This document shows positions 7,401-16,759 of a DNA stretch of 38,807 nt, one piece after another. How positions within the stretch are numbered: position 1 is the first letter of the stretch; every line of letters begins with the position of its first letter. Made by a program: the position numbers and the translations under genes. Location: contig JBBJMF010000014.1 in the NCBI GenBank assembly GCA_037719575.1, forward strand, positions 1-38,807. The letters are read 5' to 3'. Source of the DNA: JAWWPG01 sp037719575. GTDB taxonomy: Bacteria > Actinomycetota > Actinomycetes > Propionibacteriales > Nocardioidaceae. The notes under the pieces are model-generated. The model was not told the origin of the DNA. It made no database searches and worked only from the letters and a program-made list of their open reading frames with translations.

Positions 7401-9320
7401 GAACGCGTCCTGGAAGAGCTCACGTGATCCCGTGGGTAGGGTCTTGTGGTGTCGCAACCCGAAGTCGTAGATCCACGCCCGGCCCTTGCCGAGCTCGATC
7501 TGGTAGGGCCGTTCGTCGACGACCTCCACCCCGAGTGACGACAGCACGGGGAGGACCGCTGACAGGCTTAGCGGCGTGCCGGTCCGGAAGACCTTGAAGC
7601 GCACCTCGCCCTCGGCGGCTCCCACGGGGGCGTAGAGCGACAACATGATCGACTCGTCCGCGACGGCCTCCAAGCGACGTACGTCGGCAGCTCCGACTGC
7701 CGGCGCGAAGTCCTCCTTGTAGGCCTCGGGAAATGCAGTGCCGTAGCTGCGCGTGAGACGGGCGCCGACCTCCTCACCGAACTGCTCGCGCAGGGAGTCG
7801 GTGAAGTCGTCGGTCCACGAGCGGGTCGCCTCGGCCAGCTCGAACTCCAGCGCCGCCTCGTCGAAGTCGCGGAGGGTCTCCCCGGGGGCGGCGCGCACGA
7901 CGAAGTGCAGCCGAGCTAGCACCGACTCGCTCACCCGTGCGGTGTAGTCGATGGTGGCCGCGCCCATCGTCGAGGTCAAGATGGCCTGCATCCTCTCGCG
8001 GACCTGGGTGGTGTAGCGGTCCCGAGGGAGGAACACCAGACATGACAGATAGCGGTCGTAGACGTCTCGCCTGGCGAAGAACCGCAGCTGCCGCCGCTCG
8101 CGCAGGTGGAGCACCGCCTCGGTCACCGGGAGCAGCTCCTCCACCGACGTCTGGAAGAGCTCGTCGCGCGGGTAGTTCTCGAGGATGTCGAGGAGCTCCT
8201 TGCCGCTGTGGCTCATCGGCGTGAAGCCGGCGCCGGCGAGCAGCTGGCTCGCCTTCTCCCGGAGCACCGGGATACGCAGCAGGCTCTCGGTATAAGCCGC
8301 CGAGCTGAACAGCCCGAGGAAGCGACGCTCGCCCGAGACCTCGCCGTCACCGTCGAACGCCTTCACGCCGACATAGTCGAGATAGACGGGACGGTGCACG
8401 GTGGCGCGCGAGTTCGCCTTGGTGATGATCAGCAGCTGCTTCTCGCGAGCCTTCGCCTTGACGGCGACCGGCAGCTTGCCGAACGACGGCGACATGTCCT
8501 GGTCGGAGCGCAGGATGCCGAGACCGGTGCCGGGCACGGCTCGTAGCACGTCGTCGCCCTCGACCTGGGTGAGCTCGTACTCGCGGTAGCCGAGGAACGT
8601 GAAGTGGTCCTCCGCGAGCCACTCGACGAGAGCGCGCCCCTCGTCGACCTCGGTCTGCGGGAGCGGCGGCGGGGTCCTCGACAGGTCCTCGACGATCGTC
8701 ATCGCCTGGGAGTGCATCTTCTGCCAGTCCTCGACCACCTCGCGGACGTCGCGGAGCACCCGGCTCAGCTGCTGCTCGACCGCCTCGAGCTCGTCCGGCT
8801 CCCCGACGCGGTCGATCTCGATGTACATCCAGGACTCGCGGAGAGCGTCCTGTGGGTCGTCCTCGGCCTCCTGGTCACCGTCCAGGAGCTCGAGGAGCTT
8901 CCCGGTGATGTCTCGCCGCACGAGCAGCTGCGGATGGATGACGGAGTGCAACGTGCGGTGGTGGGCGTTGAGCTCCATCGACAGCGAGTCGACAAGGAAC
9001 GGCATGTCGTCGGTGACGACCTCGACCACCGAGTGGCCGGACGCCGCCCACTCGAACTCGTCGACGGTCGGCGTGAAGACCCGGACGGTGGCGGTGCCCT
9101 GAGGTCGCGAACTCGCCAGGCGATACTGGCTCACCGCCGCGCCGTACACGTCTGCGGGACTTCGCTCGAGGATGTCTTCCGGGTCGACGTGCTCGTAGAA
9201 CTTGGTCAGCAGGAAGATCGTCTCGTCAGGAGGGAGGACGGCGCCACCCTTGCGGTGCTCGGCCGTCGCGGCGGCCTCGACGAGCAGCTCTTGCTTGGCT
9301 TCGTCCAACCTGCTGTGCAT
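4458..9320 (-). CDS. gdh: NAD-dependent glutamate dehydrogenase, large (about 180-kDa) type
   Basis: A 1620-aa enzyme of the large NAD-GDH (GDH2-like) class, which oxidises glutamate to 2-oxoglutarate and ammonia for catabolism. The N-terminal third carries regulatory ACT-like segments (HSVVEVVTDDMPFLVDSLS). The catalytic core has GPVARGGLRWSDRREDFRTE followed by MVKNAVIVPVGSKGGF, and a nucleotide-binding region with VGEGGNLGFTQRGRIEYA. The length matches the family, with no sign of disruption. The frame opens at 9389, but ATG 9320 (MHSRLDEAKQELL) is the likely start because the upstream residues are proline/arginine-rich and unlike the family. A short DGDGDGDG tract interrupts the sequence near 7158-7181. 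PruA at 12729 would supply its substrate from proline or arginine. Confidence 0.95.
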   Translation of the reverse strand: MHSRLDEAKQELLVEAAATAEHRKGGAVLPPDETIFLLTKFYEHVDPEDILERSPADVYGAAVSQYRLASSRPQGTATVRVFTPTVDEFEWAASGHSVVEVVTDDMPFLVDSLSMELNAHHRTLHSVIHPQLLVRRDITGKLLELLDGDQEAEDDPQDALRESWMYIEIDRVGEPDELEAVEQQLSRVLRDVREVVEDWQKMHSQAMTIVEDLSRTPPPLPQTEVDEGRALVEWLAEDHFTFLGYREYELTQVEGDDVLRAVPGTGLGILRSDQDMSPSFGKLPVAVKAKAREKQLLIITKANSRATVHRPVYLDYVGVKAFDGDGEVSGERRFLGLFSSAAYTESLLRIPVLREKASQLLAGAGFTPMSHSGKELLDILENYPRDELFQTSVEELLPVTEAVLHLRERRQLRFFARRDVYDRYLSCLVFLPRDRYTTQVRERMQAILTSTMGAATIDYTARVSESVLARLHFVVRAAPGETLRDFDEAALEFELAEATRSWTDDFTDSLREQFGEEVGARLTRSYGTAFPEAYKEDFAPAVGAADVRRLEAVADESIMLSLYAPVGAAEGEVRFKVFRTGTPLSLSAVLPVLSSLGVEVVDERPYQIELGKGRAWIYDFGLRHHKTLPTGSRELFQDAFMAVWSGRAESDGFSALVLEGAMPWRQVSILRAYAKYLRQGGSTFSQDYVEASLRANVSIARLLVRLFEARFDPDGDGDGDGKVRGEQEAELRGQITEALDGVASLDHDRILRSYLGVISATLRTNFYQRDSAGNAKPYLSLKLEPREIPELPEPRPRFEIFVYSPRVEGVHLRFGPVARGGLRWSDRREDFRTEVLGLVKAQMVKNAVIVPVGSKGGFYCKNLPDPAVDREAWLDEGIGCYTTFISGLLDITDNLVAGETIPPERVVRHDPDDTYLVVAADKGTATFSDIANGVAKDYGYWLGDAFASGGSVGYDHKAMGITARGAWESVRRHFRERGIDCQAEDFTCVGIGDMSGDVFGNGMLLSTHIRLVAGFDHRHIFVDPSPDAATSYDERRRLFDLPRSSWADYDASLISQGGGVFARTLKSIPITTEMAEALGIDADVGTLTPAELMRAILLAPVDLLWNGGIGTYVKAAAETHADAGDKANDAIRVNGGELRCKAVGEGGNLGFTQRGRIEYASGNGRICTDFIDNSAGVDTSDHEVNIKILLDKVMESGDMTQKQRNQLLGSMTDEVGMLVLSDNYEQNVAMASAERVAPGLSHVHESWIRRLERQGLLDRAIEFLPSTKEFADRRAAGRGLTAPELAVLLAYTKIVLAAELLESELPDDPFLRGDLFSYFPTQMRQAYRNEMLSHPLRREIVVTQVVNGLVNFAGITFFHRLSQETSASAEELVRAHYVCREIFGVNALMRSISELDNMVDATMQTDMRLTVRTLIERATRWMVNNRRAPLDSEATVDHFGTAIQDVLGALPQVLVGAEHRALVQRRDRLTAAGVPADIALLVSSLAPAYAALEIVEIAMSDDVDPVEVATVHAILGDRLELSRLLAKIVALPRDDRWQTMARASLRDDMHAVHASLTALVLSSTDAALPPQERVAAWEDADSRVVSRAHATLREITAEDEAELARLSVGLRVVRTMLPTP
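7158..7181 (-). repeat. Hexanucleotide (GCCGTC)4 repeat inside glutamate dehydrogenase
   Basis: Four perfect GCCGTC units encode alternating Asp-Gly (DGDGDGDG) on the minus strand, in a probably surface-exposed linker between RLFEARFDP and KVRGEQEAEL. Units are in frame, so copy-number change would add or remove two residues without a frameshift. Confidence 0.85.
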
Positions 9321-9461
9321 GCGTGCGGCACCTGTCTTGCGAGCCGGGCACGGCGCGGGGCGTCGCGGTCGCGCACTCTCGCGCGGCACATCTGAGACTA
9401 TCCCGGTACGACGCTGCCCACCCGTGGGGCGGGCACATCGCCACCGCGGGCAGTCGTTCGC

Positions 9462-10340
9462 TCAGAGTTCGGAGCGGAGGCTCCAGAGCAGCGGGTAGTA
9501 GCGCAGGGGGAGCCTGGTGCGCAGGTAGTCGCTTCCGGACGAGCCGCCCGTGCCGGTCTTGCTGCCGATCATCCGCTCGACCATCGTCACGTGTCTGGCG
9601 CGCCAGGCCGCAGCCAGCTCGTCGTGCTCGATGAGCTTCTCGGCCACCTCCCAGACCTCGGAGTAGGTGGCCCGGTCGTGAGCGATGGTCCGAAGCGACC
9701 GTGACACCTCTGCGTCGTCACCGGCCGGGAGTCCCCAGGCGCGTATGAGGTCGAGGAAGGCGTCCCAGAGCGTCGGCTCGTCGAGCCGGCGCTGCAGCCT
9801 GGCACACTCCTCATCGGTGAGGCCCTTGAAGCGACGTACGAAGGAGGGGTCCTTGGCGCCGGAGAGGAACTCGAGCTCGCGGAACTGGACCGACTGGAAG
9901 CCGCTGGCGGGAGACAGCAGCTGGCGGAACACCAGGAAGTCCTGCGGCGTCATCGTCTCGAGGACCGCGATCTGCTCGATCAGGACGCGCTCGATGACGT
10001 GCATCCGGTTGAGCAGGTGTCTGGCCCACCAGGTCTGCTCGCTCCGCATGGCGTCTCGCGCCGTCTCTGCCTCGTGCAGGAGCTGCTGGAACCACAGCTC
10101 GTAGACCTGGTGGATCGTGATGAACAGCAGCTCGTCGTGGGCCGGGGGGTCTGACTCGAGGACTTGGGTGCTGAGCAGCTGCGGAAGCCGCAGATATCCG
10201 CCGTAGGTGAGCTTTGCTCCCGCCTCGCCGAAGCTGATGTCGACGGCAGCCTCTCTGCCGGCTGTCCAGTCGCCGACCGCGGGGTCGGTGTGCTCGATGT
10301 CCGTCACGGCCGCCAGGCTATCGCGACGAGCATTCGTCAC
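9462..10340 (-). CDS. kynA: Tryptophan 2,3-dioxygenase
   Basis: Heme enzyme that opens the indole ring of L-tryptophan to give N-formylkynurenine, the first step of the kynurenine pathway. In the 292-aa product the family residues are visible: Phe73 and His77 in FITIHQVYELWFQQ (substrate pocket), Arg139 before the conserved SPASGFQSVQFR segment, heme-ligand His250 in RARHVTMVERMIG, and the GTGGSSG loop that closes on substrate. GTG 10340 overlaps the stop of the upstream antiporter (GTGA), suggesting translational coupling; GTG 10307 (MTDIEHTDP) is an alternative start. No kynurenine formamidase or kynureninase is seen nearby, so the rest of the pathway must lie elsewhere. Confidence 0.95.
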   Translation of the reverse strand: MTNARRDSLAAVTDIEHTDPAVGDWTAGREAAVDISFGEAGAKLTYGGYLRLPQLLSTQVLESDPPAHDELLFITIHQVYELWFQQLLHEAETARDAMRSEQTWWARHLLNRMHVIERVLIEQIAVLETMTPQDFLVFRQLLSPASGFQSVQFRELEFLSGAKDPSFVRRFKGLTDEECARLQRRLDEPTLWDAFLDLIRAWGLPAGDDAEVSRSLRTIAHDRATYSEVWEVAEKLIEHDELAAAWRARHVTMVERMIGSKTGTGGSSGSDYLRTRLPLRYYPLLWSLRSEL

Positions 10341-11812
10341 GGCGAGCGCTTTCGCTCGGCGAACAGCTCGGCGAGGACGCCTTCGAGGTCCGGAGCCGCC
10401 ATCACCATGACCTGGTCACCTGGGGCGAGCACGGTGCCGGCTCGCACCGGGACCAGCCGGCTGTCGCGAACGATCAGGCTTACCCAGACATCGCCCGCCA
10501 GGTCGGCCACCTCGTGGACGGTCCGCCCGGCAGAGCTCGAGCGCGCTGAGACCGTGAGGTAGTGGACGTTGTCCGGTTCATGGCGCAGCCGAACGCCCAG
10601 CGCCCAGGGCTCCGGCTCGAGAAGCCTCATCGGCAGACGGAGCAGCCGGGCGACCGTGGGGACCAGGCTGCCCTGGACCAACACGGAGAACATGACGACG
10701 ACCACCACGATGCCGTACAGGCGCTCGGCGTCGGGCACGTCGGTGACGAGCAGCAGCTCACCGAGGAGCAGCGGGACCGCCCCCTTGAGACCGGCGAACA
10801 CCACGAACAGCCGCTCGTTGCGCCGCAGCCGAGCGGGTGCCAGGCAGGCACCCACGACGACCGGCCGGACGGCGAACGCGAGCGCGGCCGCGAGGACGAG
10901 GCCGGGCACCAGGACGTCGCCGTGGACGAGCAGGTGCAGGTCGATCGTCGAGCCCAGGACGACGAAGGCCACGATCTCCGCGAGACTGGCCAGCGCCGAG
11001 TGGAAGCGCTCGATCTCGTGCTTGTACGGCGCCCGGACGTCGCCGATGACGATCCCGGCGACGAAGACGGCGAGGAACCCCGACCCGTGAGCCACCGCCG
11101 TGACGCCGTACAGCATCAGGCCGCACGCCAGGGTTCGGAGCGGGTAGAGCGCCTCGCTCGGCAGCGGGACGTGGCGCACGAACCGCGTCAGCGCGAGCCC
11201 GCCGACGACGCCGAAGCCGGCGCCGATCACCATCTGGAGCAGGAACTCCCGGCCCACGTCACCGAACGTGGAGGTGCTCAGGCTTCCGGCCGCGATCAGG
11301 CTGGCCATCAAGGCGATGCCGACCGGGTCGTTCGCCCCCGACTCCCCCTCGAGGATCGTGCCGCTGCGGCCCGCGACCTCGCGCTGGCCGAGGACCGAGA
11401 AGACGACGGCTGGGTCGGTCGGCGCGACGGCGGTGCCGACGAGCAGGGCGACGTACCAGTCGAAGCCGAACGCGGCATGCAGGAGCACCGCCGCCCCCGC
11501 CGTGGTGAGGAACGTGCCCAGCACCCCGACCACGACCGTCGGCGCGGCCGCCGCCCGCAGACGCTGCCAGCCGATGTGCATGCCGCCGTGGAACAAGATC
11601 ACGACAAGCGCGACAGTAACCATGCGTTCCACCGTCGACCCGGTGAGCGCATGCAGATCCGGAGCGACGGTGACCGTAACGGCCGCGCCCACGAGTACCA
11701 GCAGTGGGACAGGAATCCTGAGCTTGCTGGTGAGGTGGTTGGACAGCACCGAGACGAGACCGACCGCGCTTGTCAGCAAGATGACCAGCCCGTAGTGGGT
11801 GACGTCGGTCAT
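10337..11812 (-). CDS. CPA1-type K+(Na+)/H+ antiporter with C-terminal RCK-C domain
   Basis: 491-aa membrane antiporter of the monovalent cation:proton antiporter-1 family, NhaP2/CvrA type. About the first 380 residues hold 12 or so hydrophobic helices with the family motifs TAVAPTDPAVVFS and EGESGANDPVGIAL (ion-binding Asp in NDP). The last 100 residues form a soluble domain resembling TrkA/RCK C-terminal domains (VHEVADLAGDVWVSLIVRD ... VLAPGDQVMVMAA), expected to sense a nucleotide or ion ligand. K+ over Na+ as substrate is inferred from this architecture. The start ATG 11812 has a strong GAGGAGGGA Shine-Dalgarno 7 nt upstream. It is transcribed divergently from the DUF2505 gene and overlaps kynA by four bases. 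Confidence 0.9.
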   Translation of the reverse strand: MTDVTHYGLVILLTSAVGLVSVLSNHLTSKLRIPVPLLVLVGAAVTVTVAPDLHALTGSTVERMVTVALVVILFHGGMHIGWQRLRAAAAPTVVVGVLGTFLTTAGAAVLLHAAFGFDWYVALLVGTAVAPTDPAVVFSVLGQREVAGRSGTILEGESGANDPVGIALMASLIAAGSLSTSTFGDVGREFLLQMVIGAGFGVVGGLALTRFVRHVPLPSEALYPLRTLACGLMLYGVTAVAHGSGFLAVFVAGIVIGDVRAPYKHEIERFHSALASLAEIVAFVVLGSTIDLHLLVHGDVLVPGLVLAAALAFAVRPVVVGACLAPARLRRNERLFVVFAGLKGAVPLLLGELLLVTDVPDAERLYGIVVVVVMFSVLVQGSLVPTVARLLRLPMRLLEPEPWALGVRLRHEPDNVHYLTVSARSSSAGRTVHEVADLAGDVWVSLIVRDSRLVPVRAGTVLAPGDQVMVMAAPDLEGVLAELFAERKRSP

Positions 11813-11940
11813 GGCGGTCCCTCCTCGGACGGCGGCGTGTTGCAGCTCTCGCCGACCAGGCTTCCCGGCACACCTTTGAGCAGCCTATCGAGTCGGAGCC
11901 CCGCTGAGGGTCACGCGGCCACTGCAGGCATGATGCCGGG

Positions 11941-12435
11941 ATGGACGTGACGACTCAGATCGACTACCCGGGTGCGAGCGTTGCCGACGTGATGGGGATC
12001 GTGCTCGACCCGAAGTTCCGGGCAGCCGTGTGCGAGGCCACGATGGCAATCGACCACCAGGTCGTCATCCAGCGCGGTGAGGGCGGCTCGGCCGTCGTCA
12101 CCGTGAACAGGACGATGCCGGCCGCGGTCCCCGACTTCGTCAGGCGGTTCGTCGGCGAGACGATCGCGCTGGTGCAGACCGAGACCTGGCGCCCCGACGA
12201 CGGGTCGGGCACCCGGCGGGCCGACCTCACGCTGTCCATCGTCGGCCAACCGGCCTCGATGGCGGGCTCGATCGTGATCGCGAAGACGTCCGACGGGGTT
12301 CGCGAGACGGTCAGCGGCGGCCTCGTCGTGTCGGTGCCATTCATCGGGCGCAAGATCGAGGCAGAGATCGCCAAGGGCATCGTGGCTGCTGCTCGCGAGG
12401 AGCAGGAGACCGGTCGCGCCTGGCTCTCGGCCTGA
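11941..12435 (+). CDS. DUF2505 domain protein
   Basis: 164-aa protein resembling the actinobacterial DUF2505 family, thought to have a START/SRPBCC-like fold. The N-terminus (VTTQIDYPGASVADVMGIV) and the alternating polar and apolar strands through the middle (VVTVNRTMPAAVPDFVRRF, ETWRP, ADLTLSIVGQPASMAGSI), ending in a long helix (GRKIEAEIAKGIVAAAREE), fit that fold. Function and ligand are unknown. No Shine-Dalgarno is visible. A weak -10-like CATGAT ends 6 nt before the ATG, compatible with a leaderless message. It stands alone between the divergent antiporter and a zinc-ribbon gene. Confidence 0.75.
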   Translation: MDVTTQIDYPGASVADVMGIVLDPKFRAAVCEATMAIDHQVVIQRGEGGSAVVTVNRTMPAAVPDFVRRFVGETIALVQTETWRPDDGSGTRRADLTLSIVGQPASMAGSIVIAKTSDGVRETVSGGLVVSVPFIGRKIEAEIAKGIVAAAREEQETGRAWLSA

Positions 12436-12528
12436 GCTCCGGCTGCGCTCGCCTCAGGGGCCTTGCGGCTTGCGGCCTGCGGGCGTGCCTCCCGCTGAGG
12501 AGACAGCCGCTCTGGCATCCTGGCTTCC

Positions 12529-12728
12529 ATGGACCACAGTGCTGACATGTTGATGCTCCGCGGGGTCGCCCGGCCGTGCCCGGACTGTGCCGAGGAGCGG
12601 CTGTTCGTGCCCGCCGATCACGACCATGTCGAGACCGGCGAGTACTGCTGCACCTGGTGTGGCGCCGGCCTGCTGATCGATCCCTCACTTGCCGGTCGGA
12701 CCTTGGGCACACCACGTCGGCTGACGGC

Positions 12729-12732
<4 letters not shown>
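12529..12732 (+). CDS. Small zinc-ribbon protein
   Basis: 67-aa protein with two CxxC knuckles, CPDC at residues 17-20 and CTWC at 41-44, separated by 20 residues that include His31 and His33. This is a typical zinc-ribbon layout and gives no enzymatic clue. Similar short, unnamed zinc-ribbon proteins are common in Nocardioides-type genomes. There is no clear Shine-Dalgarno; CATCCT ends 7 nt before the ATG, which would suit a leaderless transcript. Its TAG stop shares bases with the stop of the convergent pruA gene. Start ATG 12529 is uncertain, since ATGs at codons 7 and 9 are also possible. Confidence 0.75.
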
Positions 12733-14357
<1,625 letters not shown>

Positions 14358-14452
14358 GGCAACCCATCTTGCCACGTCTCGCCGGTGATGATTCGTCTGC
14401 GGTCCTGGGGGCGAACCCCGCGCCGCCATCGCTGACGAATCCGTGGGTGAGG

Positions 14453-15382
14453 TCAGGCGGACTTCTTGGCAGCTGTCTTCCTGGCCGGCTTCTTAGCGGT
14501 GGTCTTCTTCGCGGGCTTCTTTGCCGCCTTCTTCTTCGTGCCCTTCTCCTTCGCAGGAGCAGCCTTCTTTGGCGGCGAGTCGGAGTCGGTCGTCGCATCG
14601 GCACGGCGCTTCTTCGCCGCGTCGACGCTCGCCCGTAGCGCCGCGACGAGGTCGAGGACCTGGGCGGTCTCGCCTTCCTCCTCGTCGGTCTGCTCGGGCA
14701 TCGGGAGTCCGGCGACCTTGGCCTCGACGAGCTGCTCCAGGGCCTCTCGGTAGTCGCTGTGGTAGCGGTCCGGATCGAAGTCGGCCTTCAGGGTGGCGAT
14801 GTAGGACTCGGCCATGTCGACCTCCTGCTTGCGCACGTTGACGTCGCCGTCCGGCGCGGCGAAGTCGGCGTGGCGCACCTCGTCGGGCCACAGCATCGTC
14901 TGCAGCACAAGCGCGCCGTCGCGCTCACGCAGCAGTGCGAGCGTCTCCCGGGTCCTGATCGCCACTTTGACCAGGGCGCACTGCCCGGTCCTGGTCAGTG
15001 CGTCGCGGAAGAGGACGTAAGGCTTGGCGCCCGCCGCGTCCGCGGCGAGGTAGTAGGCCTTGGCGAAGTACATCGAGTCCACCTGGTCGGCGGGCACGAA
15101 CTCGAGCACGTCGATGGCCTTCGCGGTCGGCAGCGGGAGCTCGGCGAAGTCCTCATTGGTGAGCACGACCATCCGCCCGTCGGACATCTCGTAGCCCTTG
15201 CCGATGTCGGAGTACGGCACCTCGTTGCCGTCGATCTCGCAGACCCGCTTGTAGCGGATGCGACCGCCGTCAGCCTCGTGGACCTGCCGGAAGGAGATGT
15301 CGCGCTCCTCGGTCGCGGAGTAGACCTTGACGGGGATCGTCACGAGCCCGAATGAGATCGTGCCCTTCCAGATCGCCTGCAT
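14453..15382 (-). CDS. ku: Non-homologous end-joining protein Ku
   Basis: 309-aa bacterial Ku, which forms a homodimeric ring on DNA ends and recruits LigD for double-strand break repair. The N-terminus MQAIWKGTISFGLVTIPVKVYSA is split here only by limits of quotation; the visible hallmark pieces are IWKGTISFGLV and IPVKVYSATE, then VPADQVDSMYFAKAYYLAAD and the core ring-forming region to about residue 255. The last 50 or so residues form a lysine/alanine/proline-rich tail (AAKKPAKKTTAKKPARK), a basic extension known to modulate DNA binding in actinobacterial Ku. No ligD is present in the window. AGGAGG lies 6 nt before the ATG, and a 12-bp perfect palindrome lies directly upstream of that. 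Confidence 0.95.
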   Translation of the reverse strand: MQAIWKGTISFGLVTIPVKVYSATEERDISFRQVHEADGGRIRYKRVCEIDGNEVPYSDIGKGYEMSDGRMVVLTNEDFAELPLPTAKAIDVLEFVPADQVDSMYFAKAYYLAADAAGAKPYVLFRDALTRTGQCALVKVAIRTRETLALLRERDGALVLQTMLWPDEVRHADFAAPDGDVNVRKQEVDMAESYIATLKADFDPDRYHSDYREALEQLVEAKVAGLPMPEQTDEEEGETAQVLDLVAALRASVDAAKKRRADATTDSDSPPKKAAPAKEKGTKKKAAKKPAKKTTAKKPARKTAAKKSA

Positions 15383-15393
15383 CGCAGCCTCCT

Positions 15394-15405
15394 GTCACCG
15401 GTGAC
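15394..15405. promoter_or_regulatory. 12-bp palindrome directly upstream of ku, candidate operator
   Basis: GTCACCGGTGAC is a perfect palindrome only 11 bases before the ku start codon and immediately next to the AGGAGG Shine-Dalgarno. A dimeric repressor bound here would block transcription or translation of ku. No known regulator is assigned, and a chance palindrome in GC-rich DNA cannot be excluded. Confidence 0.35.
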
Positions 15406-15565
15406 GACATGCTACGTGACGCTGACCGAGGATGCCCTTACGTCGGGTCGTGTACGGCTCCGTGAACGTGTTGGCAAGGCTCGTCAGGTTGACCGTGTGG
15501 GCCGTCGAGCCCGGACGTGCCGCCGCCGCGTCCACCGGCGGTGGCCGCTTGGGCATCTCCGTGGC

Positions 15566-16690
15566 CTAGCCGTTCTCGGCGTCGGCGAGGCCGGCCGTCC
15601 ACTTCTCCTCGATGCGGGCGAACCGCCAGACGGCGAGCGCGACCACCCACGTCAGCACGAAGATCGCCACGATCGCGTAGCCGACGATGTTCAGATCGAG
15701 GGTGCCGATCGTGGCCAACGGTCCCGAGGTGATGCCGGTCCGCTCGACCAGAATGGAGAGCAGTTCGACGGTGCCGATGATGAGCGCCACCGCAACGGAC
15801 AACCCGGTGATGGTGATGTTGTAGTAGACCTTGCGCACCGGCTTGGAGAATGCCCACCCGTAGGCGAAGTTCATGAAGCAGCCGTCGATGGAGTCCAGCA
15901 GGCTCATGCCGGCGGCGAACAGGATAGGCAGCGTGAGGATCGCGTACCAGGGCAACGCGAACGCCGCCGCGCCACCGGCGAGCACGAGCAGACTGACCTC
16001 GGTGGCCGTGTCGAAGCCAAGACCGAACAGCAGCCCGAGAGGGTACATCTGCCAGGGACGGGTGATCGCTCTGGTGACCCGCCCGAGAATCCTGTTCATC
16101 AGCCCCCGGTTGTCGAGCTGCTCTTCCAGGGCACTCTCGTCGTAGCGACCGTGCCGCATCGCCCGGAACACCTTGAGGATCCCGACCAAGATGACCAGGT
16201 TCAGGATGCCGATGATGTAGAGGAAGACGCCCGACACACTCACGCCGATGAGACCCAGGACATTGTGCAATGTCGATGCGTCGGCCTCAACCTGGCTCGC
16301 GAGCGCCCGGACCCCGAACGCCAGTAGGAGACACAGACCGAACACGATCGTGGAGTGCCCGAGGGAGAACCAGAACCCGACGGACAACGGCCGCTTTCCC
16401 TCACTCATGAGCTTTCGCGTCGTGTTGTCGATCGCGGCGATGTGGTCGGCGTCGAACGCGTGACGCATCCCCAGGGTGTAGGCCGTGACGCCCAGCCCGA
16501 TCCCGAAGACCTGCGTCGAGCTGATCTGGAAGTGTTGCGGTGCCACGATGGCGATCAGCACCCCCCACCCGACGACGTGCAGCAGCAGCACGAAGAGTGC
16601 CATCCCCGTCAGCGATCCCCACTCGCGCGGCGAGAGTGCGTTCCTCGCACGCGCGAGCCGCGACGGTGCGACGGAGACGAGCGAGGCCAT
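15566..16690 (-). CDS. Nickel/cobalt permease, HoxN/NixA (NiCoT) family
   Basis: 374-aa high-affinity Ni2+/Co2+ transporter of the NiCoT family with about eight membrane helices. The signature HX4DH is present as H77-AFDA-D82-H83 in RHAFDADHIAAIDN; further family motifs are FWFSLGHSTIVFG, GLGFDTATEV and LFAAGMSLLDSIDG. These residues line the metal path. No urease, hydrogenase or cobalamin gene is nearby, so Ni versus Co preference cannot be inferred from context. A Nur-like operator 53 bases upstream argues for nickel. ATG 16690 has GGAAGGA 6 nt upstream. Confidence 0.93.
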   Translation of the reverse strand: MASLVSVAPSRLARARNALSPREWGSLTGMALFVLLLHVVGWGVLIAIVAPQHFQISSTQVFGIGLGVTAYTLGMRHAFDADHIAAIDNTTRKLMSEGKRPLSVGFWFSLGHSTIVFGLCLLLAFGVRALASQVEADASTLHNVLGLIGVSVSGVFLYIIGILNLVILVGILKVFRAMRHGRYDESALEEQLDNRGLMNRILGRVTRAITRPWQMYPLGLLFGLGFDTATEVSLLVLAGGAAAFALPWYAILTLPILFAAGMSLLDSIDGCFMNFAYGWAFSKPVRKVYYNITITGLSVAVALIIGTVELLSILVERTGITSGPLATIGTLDLNIVGYAIVAIFVLTWVVALAVWRFARIEEKWTAGLADAENG

Positions 16691-16742
16691 GTCACGTCCT
16701 TCCAGTCCGGAGTGTTGTCACGTTAACCGCGGCCTGCCGTTA

Positions 16743-16759
16743 TCGCAAGCGTTTCGCAA
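16743..16759 (-). promoter_or_regulatory. Nur-box-like operator upstream of the nickel permease
   Basis: On the coding strand the sequence is TTGCGA-AACGC-TTGCGA, two identical hexamers separated by 5 bp. The Nur (nickel uptake regulator, Fur family) box described in Streptomyces is approximately tTGCaa-N5-ttGCAA, so each half differs at one position. It lies 53-69 bases before the permease ATG, where a repressor would cover the promoter. This implies nickel-dependent repression of uptake. The regulator itself is not in the window. Confidence 0.6.

Noticed and set aside
4554..7427. 957-codon open frame on the plus strand opposite glutamate dehydrogenase
   Set aside because: It is antisense to a clear enzyme, has histidine/arginine/valine-rich random composition and arises from the strong GC3 bias of the true gene.
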